NCBI GenBank assembly: GCA_038146865.1
Contig: JAYQSL010000002.1
Span: 310,001 to 374,000, forward strand
DNA length: 64,000 nucleotides
Origin: GCA-2709075 sp038146865
Lineage (GTDB): Bacteria; Pseudomonadota; Alphaproteobacteria; MPNO01; UBA2964
Direction: 5' to 3'
Positions 54,703 to 63,659 of this stretch are shown here, piece by piece. The translations under genes and the position numbers were made by a program. Position 1 is the stretch's first letter. The number at the start of each line of letters is the position of its first letter. The notes under the pieces are model-generated. The model did not search any database, was not told the origin of the DNA, and saw only the letters and a program-made list of their open reading frames with translations.

Positions 54703-57039
54703 ATGAATGATATCCCTCTAAACTTTGGAATTGGTCAGCCCGTTTTAAGAACTGAAGATCCGCGACTTCTCACCGGGAGAGGAGATTATACCGATGATTA
54801 CTCGGTTTCCGGGCAGGTTTTCGCGCGATTTGTTCGAAGCCAGACTGCGAATGCCGCTTTGCTATCAATTGACACAACAGATGCATTAAAAATGCCAGGT
54901 GTCTTAGCAATTTATACATCCGCCGATTTAAGAAGGGACGGCATTGGAGATATCCCCTCCAATATGCCGATGAAGAACCGTGACGGTTCACCATATTATG
55001 TACCCCCGCGATGCGGAATGGCTGAAGGACGTGTTCGCCATGTGGGAGAGATCATTGCGGTGGTAATAGCAGAAACCGCAGATCAGGCCGAAGAGGCTGC
55101 CGAAAATGTTAAGTTTGAATTAAAAGCAGAAGCGGCAGCGGTTGAGGCCTGGGACGCAGTAAAAGAAGGTGCCTCCCAAGTTTGGGATGAAGCCAAGAAT
55201 AATGTCTGTTTAGACTTCTTTATCGGAGACCAAGACAAGTGTGATGAGGCTTTTAACAAAGCCAGCCACATTACAAAGATTAATGTTCTATCAACTCGAA
55301 TGGTTGTAAACGCGATGGAACCTCGTTCGGTTGTGGCTGAATATGATCCATTAGGCGAGAAATTTACGGTAACTCTGCCTACCCAAGGCGTGATGGGAAT
55401 GAGAGCACAACTTGCCAAAGCGATCTTCAAAACGGATTTGGAAAAGGTTCGAATTCTATCCAACGATGTTGGTGGCTCATTTGGTATGAAAGGCGCGTGC
55501 CTATCAGAACCAATTGCGGTCATGTATGCCTCAAAAAAACTCGAACGCCCCGTCAAATGGACTGCCAGTCGCACTGAAAGCTTCCTATCTGACCAACAAG
55601 GACGAGATAGTCTAATAGAGGCTGAGCTGGCTCTCGATGCCGAAGGACACTTTCTCGGACTTCGGTGCAGTGGGCTCGGTAATATGGGTGCTTATGCCAA
55701 CGCAATGGGACCAGGTCCGGTAACTGGTGTAATATCACGTAATATCATAAGCGTTTATAGGACCCCAGCCTTCGCATATGGAACAAAAGCCGTTTTTTCC
55801 AACACCGTGCCTACAGGTCCCTATCGTGGAGCGGGGAGACCTGAGTCGAAATACATTCTCGAACAACTGATCGATAAGGCTGCCCGAGAATTGGGAATTG
55901 ATCGAATTGAACTTCGACGACGCAACCTAATTCCTAAGGATAGTTTCCCTTGGAAAGCACCAAATGGCCAAGAATATGACTCAGGTGAATTTGAAGCCCT
56001 GATGGATGAATGCCTTAGGCAAGCTGATTGGGAAGGTTTTGAAGCACGGCGCGAGGAGGCTAAGTCTCGAGGAAAATTGAGGGGCATAGCAATTTCTCCA
56101 TATCTAGAAAATACTGGTGCTGCAGGCGAGCTTTGTGATGTCCGCTTCCGCTCAGATGGAACTATTGCCCTGATTACAGGGGCAAAAGATATGGGAACCA
56201 GTCATAGAACTCCATTCGCTCAAATTCTCTCCGATAAATTGGGCGTCCCTTATGATTTAATCGAAGTCATCCAAAATGATAGTGATATTATGAGCCCTGG
56301 AGCCTCGGGATCTGGGGGATCAAAAACTCTTTTGGGCGCAGGTAATGCGATAAATGATTGTGCCATGAAGATTTCTGAAAAAGGTAAACTTGTCGCGAGC
56401 CATTATTTAGAGGCAGCCAACGAAGATATCGAATTCAAGAATGGAATTTATACAGTGGCGGGCACGGACCGCAAAATTTCGATTATGGAGCTTGCCTCTA
56501 AATTACGTGCTGAAACTGATCTACCAGAAGGCATCCCTGGCTCACTGGATGACAAAGCTGTGCATGACTCGAGCCCGTCTAGTTTTCCAAATGGCTGCCA
56601 TGTTTGCGAAGTGGAGATAGATCCAGAAACAGGCGAAAGTGACATAGTCCGTTATACTGTAGTTGATGATTTTGGCCTGGTAATCAACCCACTAGTGGTT
56701 GAAGGTCAAGTACAGGGCGGAATTATGCAGGGTATCGGTCAGGTAATGATGGAAAACACTGTCTATGATGATTCGGGACAGCTCATTACAGGATCTTACA
56801 TGGACTATTGCATGCCGAGAGCAGAGGATCTCTGCGATATCAATTTTTCAACTCGTAATGTCCCCGCCACGACCAATCCGCTTGGGGTAAAAGGCTGTGG
56901 CGAAGCCGGCAACGGAGGGTCCATGGCAGCGTCAATGTGCGCAATACTGCATGCTCTTGAGCCCTTAGGTGTGACCGAATTGGATGCTCCCGCATCACCA
57001 TCTCGAATTTGGGCGGCCATCCAACAAGCTAAAAGATAA
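54703..57039 (+). CDS. Xanthine dehydrogenase/CoxL-family molybdopterin-binding large subunit, copy 2
   Basis: This 778-residue large subunit of the same family and length as the gene at 4911 opens FGIGQPVLRTEDPRLLTG. The active-site loop reads GPYRGAGRPESK, the form II pattern of aldehyde- or heteroaromatic-hydroxylating enzymes, and the catalytic Glu is in GCGEAGN near the C-terminus. As with copy 1, no FAD (CoxM) or 2Fe-2S (CoxS) subunit is adjacent; HyuAB is upstream and a flavin reductase downstream. It may use partners encoded elsewhere. Hydroxylation of an N-heterocyclic acid such as nicotinate would suit the neighbours. Confidence 0.92.
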   Translation: MNDIPLNFGIGQPVLRTEDPRLLTGRGDYTDDYSVSGQVFARFVRSQTANAALLSIDTTDALKMPGVLAIYTSADLRRDGIGDIPSNMPMKNRDGSPYYVPPRCGMAEGRVRHVGEIIAVVIAETADQAEEAAENVKFELKAEAAAVEAWDAVKEGASQVWDEAKNNVCLDFFIGDQDKCDEAFNKASHITKINVLSTRMVVNAMEPRSVVAEYDPLGEKFTVTLPTQGVMGMRAQLAKAIFKTDLEKVRILSNDVGGSFGMKGACLSEPIAVMYASKKLERPVKWTASRTESFLSDQQGRDSLIEAELALDAEGHFLGLRCSGLGNMGAYANAMGPGPVTGVISRNIISVYRTPAFAYGTKAVFSNTVPTGPYRGAGRPESKYILEQLIDKAARELGIDRIELRRRNLIPKDSFPWKAPNGQEYDSGEFEALMDECLRQADWEGFEARREEAKSRGKLRGIAISPYLENTGAAGELCDVRFRSDGTIALITGAKDMGTSHRTPFAQILSDKLGVPYDLIEVIQNDSDIMSPGASGSGGSKTLLGAGNAINDCAMKISEKGKLVASHYLEAANEDIEFKNGIYTVAGTDRKISIMELASKLRAETDLPEGIPGSLDDKAVHDSSPSSFPNGCHVCEVEIDPETGESDIVRYTVVDDFGLVINPLVVEGQVQGGIMQGIGQVMMENTVYDDSGQLITGSYMDYCMPRAEDLCDINFSTRNVPATTNPLGVKGCGEAGNGGSMAASMCAILHALEPLGVTELDAPASPSRIWAAIQQAKR

Positions 57040-57089
57040 TTCATATTTTCACTATTGAATTTCTTACCCGGTTTAAGCATTGGTCTCCT

Positions 57090-57239
57090 CTATTCTCCCT
57101 TCTCCGCCACTGGGACGGTCGGAACCCAGTAAGGCCACCGACCAGTATGGCTATCGTTGGACCGCTTGAGCCATTCCCATGGAGAAGTTGGAATGCCATA
57201 CTCAGGTTCAATTATTGATATTTTGACGAGAGAGACCAA
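57090..57239 (-). CDS. Possible small protein, Trp/Pro-rich, 49 residues
   Basis: In the 199-bp gap, a minus-strand frame from TTG at 57239 to TAG at 57090 gives 49 residues. The middle part is rich in Trp, Pro and Tyr (SPWEWLKR, GRWPYWVPTVPV), which is unlike the shadow frames of genes and looks protein-like. GAGG lies about 11 bp before the TTG. It may be a real small protein or the remnant of an older gene. Start overlaps the flavin reductase start on the other strand. I recognise no family. Confidence 0.3.
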   Translation of the reverse strand: MVSLVKISIIEPEYGIPTSPWEWLKRSNDSHTGRWPYWVPTVPVAEKGE

Positions 57240-57958
57240 TGTTCTACGAACCTCAAAATGATAATCACGGATTGCCGTATAATCCCTTCAAGGCCTGCGT
57301 TGTTCCAAGGCCCATCGGTTGGATAACATCTCTCAGTCACGCCGGAGTTGTTAACCTTGCGCCATTTTCAATTTCCAATCAGCTTGCATATGATCCACCG
57401 TTTGTTTTCTTTTCAGGTTCCGGTGCGATTGACGGACTTGATGCGGAACCTCGGCGCAAAGACTCAGTCGTTAATGCTGAAGATACCGGTGAATTTGTTT
57501 ACAATATGGCAACTTATGATTTGCGCGATCAAGTAAACCTATCATCCAAACATGTCCCTCCAGACGTCGACGAACTGGCCATGTGCGGTCTGACCCCTGC
57601 CCCTTGCAACATAGTAAAATGCCCTCGGGTGGCGGAGAGCCCGGTTAACCTTGAGTGCAAACACCATACGACCATCACATTGCCCGCAAATAACGCGAAA
57701 TCAGTTCACCATGTTGTTATTGGCGAGGTTGTCGGAATTCATATAAACGATAATGCCTTGACTGATGGGAAGGTGGATTGGGTAAAAATAAAGCCTTTGG
57801 CGAGAATGGGTTATATGGACTACACCGCCATCACCGAAGTCTTCACCATGCAGGGTCCAAAGGGCGAAGAATTTCGCCCTGGTCAAATTGGCGAACACAC
57901 GAATTCCAAGCATTGGCAACGCGCCCAAGAAGAGTGGGATGTGTTTAAAAAAGATTAA
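57239..57958 (+). CDS. Flavin reductase-family FMN-binding protein
   Basis: This 239-residue protein has the flavin reductase-like split barrel: PRPIGWITSLSHAGVVNLAPFSISNQLAYDPPFVFFSGSG near 23-62 binds FMN, then DTGEFVYNMATYDL and VHHVVIGEVVGIHIND in the barrel. Such proteins give reduced FMN to two-component monooxygenases or act as FMN-binding enzymes. The GAGAGAG before the ATG is the ribosome site. It is the only candidate partner in the window for the two LLM enzymes at 33.5-35.8 kb, though 22 kb away. It ends the plus-strand run of HyuA, HyuB and the Mo-hydroxylase subunit. Confidence 0.88.
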   Translation: MFYEPQNDNHGLPYNPFKACVVPRPIGWITSLSHAGVVNLAPFSISNQLAYDPPFVFFSGSGAIDGLDAEPRRKDSVVNAEDTGEFVYNMATYDLRDQVNLSSKHVPPDVDELAMCGLTPAPCNIVKCPRVAESPVNLECKHHTTITLPANNAKSVHHVVIGEVVGIHINDNALTDGKVDWVKIKPLARMGYMDYTAITEVFTMQGPKGEEFRPGQIGEHTNSKHWQRAQEEWDVFKKD

Positions 57959-58009
57959 TTATGGACTCATATAAAAAACAGTTTTCGACATTTATGAAGC
58001 TGTATAGGG

Positions 58010-58873
58010 CTACTTTATAGACATCGTGTGCCCGGGTATTTCGCCAACCGTCCTAAATTCTTCTTGCAAGTAAAGAAAGCTACCCTCTATTAGTCCTGCT
58101 TCGAGCATGTTCTGAGCAACAGTTTGCCCGCGGTCTAATGCCTTCCGAATCAATACTCTCTCAAGTTTTGGGACTCGGCGGGTGACGAGCCGATCTTTGA
58201 GGTCGTGATCGGGATTTAGTTCGCAAGCCGGAGTTCTAACTATTCCGGCGTGTTCGACATTGACATTGTTGGCAATCAAGGTTGCTGCGACATCGGCTGA
58301 AGCTGCGTTTTTTGCCAATACTGTGACTGAGTCTGCGATACCGAGAGAATAAGAGCGCCCTCTCCAACCGCTGGTGGCGATGCCTCTGGCGCTAAAATCG
58401 TATAAAAACTCGCAGGTCGCATTAATTTTTGGCAGCTCCAGACTTCCAACGATCCCAGCATTTATTTTACTTCCCCGGGATAAGTAGAATGCGATGTCAC
58501 CCCCATTATTCACGTAAGCTTTCGTCAAATCTGCAGAGCCAATCATCGTGTCCAAAATTTCGTCTGCAACCGCCCCGGCCACAGCGGCCATCGGCGTAAC
58601 AAAATTATCCCGATGCACATTGCAGGCTTCAACCATTCTTTGTGCAACGGGATCTTTCGGGGAACCGTTTGAATACCGCAAATCTGTTCTTAGATAACCG
58701 AGTTCCTTGGCCAGATTTATCAGAATAGTTTGAAAGCGCGCCTCAGCATTTTCATAAGCCCTGGCTATTTGATCCTGAGCACCAAAAGCCTCAATTATTA
58801 AATCTATTGGACCTTGTCTTAGCTGAAACCTTTTGCCGTCGGGTAAGAAACGGCCTGAAGGGTCTTCGAACAT
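58010..58873 (-). CDS. UPF0280-family protein (ApbE-like fold)
   Basis: The 287-residue protein matches the UPF0280 family: GKRFQLRQGPIDLIIEAFG near the start, a VTPMAAVAGAVADEILDTMIG segment at about 95-115, and AYVNNGGDIAFYLSRG at 120-135, which resembles the flavin-handling part of ApbE. Family function is not established as far as I know. It lies 41 bp downstream of the 6-hydroxynicotinate-reductase-like gene, and I recall these two often being neighbours, which suggests a role in its maturation or in the same pathway (inference). No signal peptide is seen. Confidence 0.82.
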   Translation of the reverse strand: MFEDPSGRFLPDGKRFQLRQGPIDLIIEAFGAQDQIARAYENAEARFQTILINLAKELGYLRTDLRYSNGSPKDPVAQRMVEACNVHRDNFVTPMAAVAGAVADEILDTMIGSADLTKAYVNNGGDIAFYLSRGSKINAGIVGSLELPKINATCEFLYDFSARGIATSGWRGRSYSLGIADSVTVLAKNAASADVAATLIANNVNVEHAGIVRTPACELNPDHDLKDRLVTRRVPKLERVLIRKALDRGQTVAQNMLEAGLIEGSFLYLQEEFRTVGEIPGHTMSIK

Positions 58874-58913
58874 GAAAATCCAGTCGATTTCTTATACGTT
58901 CAAAGACCAAGAT

Positions 58914-60362
58914 TTAATGTTTGCCTGCCCATGGAACTGCCCTGACATTATCTAACTCCCCAACAACTTCACCTAAATCTCGAACCCGATCGCTATAACC
59001 CCCGATATCCTCATAGAGTTTACGATCCAAGGTGAACTCAATCGGAGCAACCAGAGCAGGAGTAGGTACATAACCAAATGACTTGTCCGGCATTTCGGTG
59101 ACATCCACAAGAAGAGTTATGCCGCCGCCCGGCCAAACAAATACCGGGGCACCTCCACAGGTCACTTTCGCAAGAGTATCTTTTACACTGCGAGTAAGCC
59201 TCACAGGATTTACGGTAACGCCTGCTCGGAGAGACCCCCCTGCACCAGCCATGAACATAACGGTACACAGAGCGGGCTCACAATTTTCTCCAATTCGATC
59301 TACGACTTTTTGGACTGGCTGAGGCATCCCCTGCTTTTGAGGTTTCAAATCCTCATCTAAAACATACCAGGCTGCGTCTTGTCCGGTGGTTGATACCATT
59401 AAAAGGCGTAAACCAGGCCAAGCTATCTTGGGATCGATTTTCTCGATGATTTCGAGAGGGTCTGAGATATCCGTTCCTCCCCAACCGGCTCCATGATCAG
59501 CAACCTGAAAATAGCGACCTAAAGTTGAACGTCGACCTCGCACACGAATACCAGCAGGTTTCATATCAATAAATTGTCCTGCTTGATGCTCGGAAAGTAC
59601 CGCCGTTATGTGGTCATCAACTACAATAACTTCGTCAACATGCTCTTTCCACTGAGGCGCAAAAATGCCAACCGTGGCCGAACCGCAACCCACTCTCATC
59701 CGCTCTTCTTGTACACCATTTATTATGGGTGGTTTTCCGGCCTGGACAATGATTTCAGCGCCTCCGTCAATGGTCATTTGGACAGCTTCTTTGTTGCACA
59801 GACGCATCATTGAATTACAAGTTACCGTTCCCTCTTTTTTTGTCCCCCCAGTCAAATGCCTTACCCCACCGATAGCCAACATTTGGCTTCCATATTCAGC
59901 AGTGGTCACATGCCCGATTTGTTCGCCATCAACTCTAATTGCTGCGGGCTCCGGACCAATATAAGCATCGGTATCAATTTTTACCTTTACTCCGCAGTAC
60001 GAGAAGACGCCCTCACTTACAACGGTTACCATATCAACCCCATCAATTTCACTAGCCACAATGTAGGGCGCAGGTTTGTAATCTGGATAAGTTGTTGTTG
60101 CCCCGATCCCAGTAAGAAAAGTTGGGGCATCAGAAATTAAGGAACCGTCCCAGGTCTCGGATGCTCCTACAAAAGGCACAAGATCGCCTTCGCCATCCAG
60201 TAATTTTTGACAAACTACGACTGGATCGATCCGCGTCAGTTTTCCGTCGAAGTTACCGTATCTATCGCATGCACCTGTCATACCCTCTCTAATTCTGCAT
60301 AAAACTGGGCACGCATCACATCTTATCAGGCCATTTTCTTTCCCAGTTCCAGCGTCACTCAC
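58914..60362 (-). CDS. 6-hydroxynicotinate reductase-like Fe-S protein
   Basis: From GTG at 60362, which has GAGGAG 7 bp upstream, the protein is 482 residues. The N-terminus carries Cys15-x2-Cys18-x3-Cys22-x9-Cys32 in RCDACPVLCRIREGMTGACDRYG, a likely 4Fe-4S site, followed by a long domain with conserved TGIGATTTYPDYKPAP and VWPGGGITLLVDV segments. This matches proteins named 6-hydroxynicotinate reductase, the enzyme that uses reduced ferredoxin to convert 6-hydroxynicotinate to 1,4,5,6-tetrahydro-6-oxonicotinate in anaerobes. The substrate here could be another hydroxylated N-heterocycle. It is divergent from KorAB, a source of reduced ferredoxin. Confidence 0.78.
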   Translation of the reverse strand: MSDAGTGKENGLIRCDACPVLCRIREGMTGACDRYGNFDGKLTRIDPVVVCQKLLDGEGDLVPFVGASETWDGSLISDAPTFLTGIGATTTYPDYKPAPYIVASEIDGVDMVTVVSEGVFSYCGVKVKIDTDAYIGPEPAAIRVDGEQIGHVTTAEYGSQMLAIGGVRHLTGGTKKEGTVTCNSMMRLCNKEAVQMTIDGGAEIIVQAGKPPIINGVQEERMRVGCGSATVGIFAPQWKEHVDEVIVVDDHITAVLSEHQAGQFIDMKPAGIRVRGRRSTLGRYFQVADHGAGWGGTDISDPLEIIEKIDPKIAWPGLRLLMVSTTGQDAAWYVLDEDLKPQKQGMPQPVQKVVDRIGENCEPALCTVMFMAGAGGSLRAGVTVNPVRLTRSVKDTLAKVTCGGAPVFVWPGGGITLLVDVTEMPDKSFGYVPTPALVAPIEFTLDRKLYEDIGGYSDRVRDLGEVVGELDNVRAVPWAGKH

Positions 60363-60641
60363 AAGAGTACTCCTCACTAATCAACCAGTTGCTCTCAGTA
60401 GTTTGCGAATATCCGCGGAGCTTGGAGCTCTGTCAAGAAATCAGATAATGAGCCAAGCAGATTAAAACTCTGAGCCCCATGTTGCTGATTCCCCTGAACT
60501 TCAGGCATTTTTATCAACCAAAACTCGGGTTATTACTTGACATAGCGAGGCGTAAATCAGACATTCCGCAGACTGTTTTGTATCAAATTAATTACCGCCC
60601 GAGTAAAGCATTATCTATGGCGAGATTTAGGTCAGAAAATT
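60363..60641. promoter_or_regulatory. Divergent promoter region between the reductase-like gene and korA
   Basis: A near-perfect palindrome CCTGAA-C-TTCAGG (60493-60505) lies in the middle of this 279-bp gap. A TTGACA box at 60537-60542 followed 17 bp later by the weak GACATT could be a promoter for korA. Placement of the palindrome just upstream fits an operator for a regulator not encoded in the window. Confidence 0.35.
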
Positions 60642-62504
60642 ATGGCAACTAAGCTCAAAGAAGAAACAGAGGACCGAGAGGTACTTGAGTCAGTCGTAAT
60701 CCGTTTTGCAGGCGACTCCGGCGATGGTATGCAGCTGACCGGGACCCAATTCACCCAATCAACGGCACTAATGGGCAATGATTTAGCCACTTTTCCAGAT
60801 TTTCCTGCCGAGATCAGAGCTCCCGTTGGAACTACATACGGCGTTTCTGCATTTCAAATCAACTTTGCCTCTCACGACATAAAAACGCCGGGGGACGCAC
60901 CAGATGTTCTTGTTGCGATGAACCCAGCGGCACTAAAAGTGCATTTGAGAGATTTGGCAAATGGCGGAACGATAATATTAAATACTGGAGCGTTCACCGA
61001 CAGAAACATTGCAAAAGCGGGTTATGAATCCAATCCGCTTGAAGACGGTTCGTTGGACTCATTTCGAGCTCTTAAAATAGACATTTCAAAATTGACTCTC
61101 GCGTCGGTTGAGGGTTTGGGGCTTAGTCAGCGTGATGCCCTGAGATGCAAAAATCTTTGGACGCTAGGACTAATGTGTTGGATGTATGGTCGAGATAGGA
61201 AGCCCACGGTGGATTGGCTTAATAGCCGATTTGCAAATCGTCCTGAGATTGCTGAGGCAAATATTGCGGCTCTGAATGCAGGACACGCCTACGGAGAAAC
61301 CGCTGAAATTGGGGCTGATGTAACCACATATATAATCCCCAAAGCGGAAACAGAGCCAGGGATATATAGGGCAGTTACTGGCGTAGAAACGACGACCTGG
61401 GGGCTACTTACGGGGGCACAAAAAGCAGGAGTGAAGTTATTCCTCGGCTCTTATCCGATTACACCAGCGTCACCATTGCTGCATTCTCTGAGTAATTTGC
61501 GGCAGTATGGTGCAGTTACATTTCAAGCTGAGGATGAGATATCGGCCATATGCTCTGCCATAGGAGCCTCGTTCGCCGGATATTTGGGCTTAACTTCGAG
61601 CTCGGGTCCAGGCATAGCGCTAAAAACTGAAGCATTGGGATTAGCGATCGTTGCAGAGTTGCCATTGGTCGTTGTTAACTTCCAAAGAGCGGGCCCCTCC
61701 ACTGGGATGCCGACAAAAACCGAGCAATCAGATTTATTCCAGGCAGTATGGGGGCGGAATGCAGACACCCCAATGCCTGTAATATCCGCATCGACGCCCT
61801 CAGACTGTTTTGAATGCTCAATCGAGGCCGTAAGACTAGCGACAAAATATATGACGCCGGTCATGTATTTAAACGAGGGTTACCTGGCAAATGCAGCTGA
61901 GCCATGGCGTATCCCTGATACTGATCAAATACCGGATTTCCCCGTGAGTTTTCACACGGAGACAGAGGATTTTCAGCCCTATATGCGCGACGAGCATACA
62001 CTAGCGAGACCCTGGGTGGCACCAGGGACTCCCGGGCTCGAACATAGAATTGGGGGAATCGAGAAAGATTACGACACTGGTAATATTTCATATGACCCGG
62101 ACAATCACCACAAAATGACTAAAGTTCGGGCGGAAAAAATTGCCAATATCGCCAATGATATCCCGATGCAAGAAGTCGCAAACGGAAATACATCTGGCAA
62201 GATGGCGGTAATCGGTTGGGGCTCCACCTTTGGTGCCATTGAACAGGCGGTAAAACGTTGCAGAAAAGATGGCCTTGACGTGTCCCATATTCATATTCGA
62301 CACATTTGGCCAATGCCTGCAAATATGGCCGAATTGCTGTCCGGCTTTGACCAACTATTGGTCCCAGAGATGAATAATGGCCAACTCGTAAAATTGCTTC
62401 GTGCTGAGTATTTGGTTCCGGCAGAACCTCTAACGCAGATAAGCGGGCAACCATTTAAAGTTTCAGATTTAGAACGCGAAATTCGCAGTCGCTTAAAGGA
62501 CTGA
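60642..62504 (+). CDS. korA: 2-oxoacid:ferredoxin oxidoreductase, alpha subunit (fused gamma-alpha)
   Basis: This 620-residue subunit has an N-terminal gamma domain (VVIRFAGDSGDGMQLTGTQF at 18-37) fused to the alpha pyrimidine-binding domain (SYPITPASPLLHSLS at about 271-285, and SSGPGIALKTEALGLA). With the beta subunit it oxidatively decarboxylates a 2-oxoacid with CoA, yielding acyl-CoA and reduced ferredoxin; 2-oxoglutarate is the usual substrate for this two-subunit type. AGG lies 10 bp before the ATG. It is 3 bp from the beta subunit. In this cluster it may supply low-potential electrons for the divergent 6-hydroxynicotinate-reductase-like enzyme. Confidence 0.93.
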   Translation: MATKLKEETEDREVLESVVIRFAGDSGDGMQLTGTQFTQSTALMGNDLATFPDFPAEIRAPVGTTYGVSAFQINFASHDIKTPGDAPDVLVAMNPAALKVHLRDLANGGTIILNTGAFTDRNIAKAGYESNPLEDGSLDSFRALKIDISKLTLASVEGLGLSQRDALRCKNLWTLGLMCWMYGRDRKPTVDWLNSRFANRPEIAEANIAALNAGHAYGETAEIGADVTTYIIPKAETEPGIYRAVTGVETTTWGLLTGAQKAGVKLFLGSYPITPASPLLHSLSNLRQYGAVTFQAEDEISAICSAIGASFAGYLGLTSSSGPGIALKTEALGLAIVAELPLVVVNFQRAGPSTGMPTKTEQSDLFQAVWGRNADTPMPVISASTPSDCFECSIEAVRLATKYMTPVMYLNEGYLANAAEPWRIPDTDQIPDFPVSFHTETEDFQPYMRDEHTLARPWVAPGTPGLEHRIGGIEKDYDTGNISYDPDNHHKMTKVRAEKIANIANDIPMQEVANGNTSGKMAVIGWGSTFGAIEQAVKRCRKDGLDVSHIHIRHIWPMPANMAELLSGFDQLLVPEMNNGQLVKLLRAEYLVPAEPLTQISGQPFKVSDLEREIRSRLKD

Positions 62505-62507
62505 AAA

Positions 62508-63533
62508 ATGAACATACAAGCTTCAACTGATAAATTAAAACCTAATGACTTTGCGTCAGACCAGGAAATTCGTTGGTGTCCTGGCTGTGGTGATTATGCG
62601 ATCGTCAAAGGTGTTCAGAGAGCTCTAGCCGATATAGGAGCAGATCCATCAAATACAGTGTTCATCTCAGGTATCGGCTGCGCGGCTAGATTCCCTTATT
62701 ATATGGAAACATATGGTTTTCATACAATCCACGGGCGTGCGCCCGCGGTAGCTACCGGTGTAAAGTTGAGTAACCCAGACTTAGATGTGTGGGTGATTGG
62801 CGGCGATGGAGATATGTTATCCATCGGCGGAAACCATACCCTTCATGCGTTGCGTCGGAACGTTGATCTGCAAATTTTATTGTTCAACAACTCAATTTAC
62901 GGATTAACCAAGGGACAGTACTCGCCAACGTCATCCGTCGGGACAAAATCTCCTTCTACCCCCGTAGGTTCGATCGACGCCCCCGTGTCGGCCTGCCAAT
63001 TCGCGCTGGGATGTAATGCGACTTTTGTTGCTCGGGGCGTAGACACAAATCAAAAATTACTTCCAACACTCCTTTCGGGTGCAAAAGCGCACCAAGGCGC
63101 CGCATTAGTAGAGATTCTCCAAAACTGCATTGTCTACAATGATGGGGTATATTCATCGTTTACTGAGAAAAGCAATAGCGCGGACGGGCAAGTCCTTTGC
63201 GAACATGGAAAACCACTGATCTTTGGCGCAGAGAATCAGAGAGGACTTCGGCTCAAGAAAGGCAAAATGGAATTAGAAATTGTGACCATTGGAGAGGGTG
63301 GCGTTACTGAAGCAGATATTATGATCCATGACGAAACTAATAGACCGCTCGCCTCCATGCTGGCCGGTATGCAGGCACCGGAGTGGCCTGTTGCAATGGG
63401 GATCATATATAGGGATCCACGTCCGGCCTATGAAACTGCCGTCCATGCGCAAATAGCTGAAGTAGCAGAAAAATCACCTCCGATTAGCATTAATGAACTA
63501 ATGCATAAAGGTAGGACTTGGACTGTCGTTTGA
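62508..63533 (+). CDS. korB: 2-oxoacid:ferredoxin oxidoreductase, beta subunit
   Basis: This 341-residue ThDP-binding beta subunit has Cys24-Pro-Gly-Cys27 in WCPGCGDY and a third Cys in SGIGCAARFPYY for the 4Fe-4S cluster, followed by the ThDP motif IGGDGDMLSIGGNH with FNNSIYGLTKGQ about 30 residues on. These are all features of the KorB type. The short C-terminal part after about 220 is typical of this subunit. The start is 3 bp after korA stop, and a strong terminator follows, so korAB form their own operon. Confidence 0.95.
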   Translation: MNIQASTDKLKPNDFASDQEIRWCPGCGDYAIVKGVQRALADIGADPSNTVFISGIGCAARFPYYMETYGFHTIHGRAPAVATGVKLSNPDLDVWVIGGDGDMLSIGGNHTLHALRRNVDLQILLFNNSIYGLTKGQYSPTSSVGTKSPSTPVGSIDAPVSACQFALGCNATFVARGVDTNQKLLPTLLSGAKAHQGAALVEILQNCIVYNDGVYSSFTEKSNSADGQVLCEHGKPLIFGAENQRGLRLKKGKMELEIVTIGEGGVTEADIMIHDETNRPLASMLAGMQAPEWPVAMGIIYRDPRPAYETAVHAQIAEVAEKSPPISINELMHKGRTWTVV

Positions 63534-63553
63534 GGCCTCTTTTACTCTCTATC

Positions 63554-63583
63554 AAGCCCCGGTTTTACCGGGGTTTTGTTTTT
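63554..63583 (+). terminator. Rho-independent terminator after korB
   Basis: AAGCCCCGG and CCGGGGTTT (63554-63562 and 63568-63576) form a nine-pair stem with one G-U and a TTTTA loop, followed by TGTTTTT. It lies 20 bp after the korB stop codon. Confidence 0.9.
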
Positions 63584-63659
63584 GGAGCCAAGGGTTTTCT
63601 TATTCCAATCAATGAGTATCATCTCAAAAGGTATTTAATAAAAAACTAGGGGTCGCTTA

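Noticed and set aside
55083..55574. 163-residue minus-strand open frame
   Set aside because: Antisense to Mo-hydroxylase copy 2, no family features.
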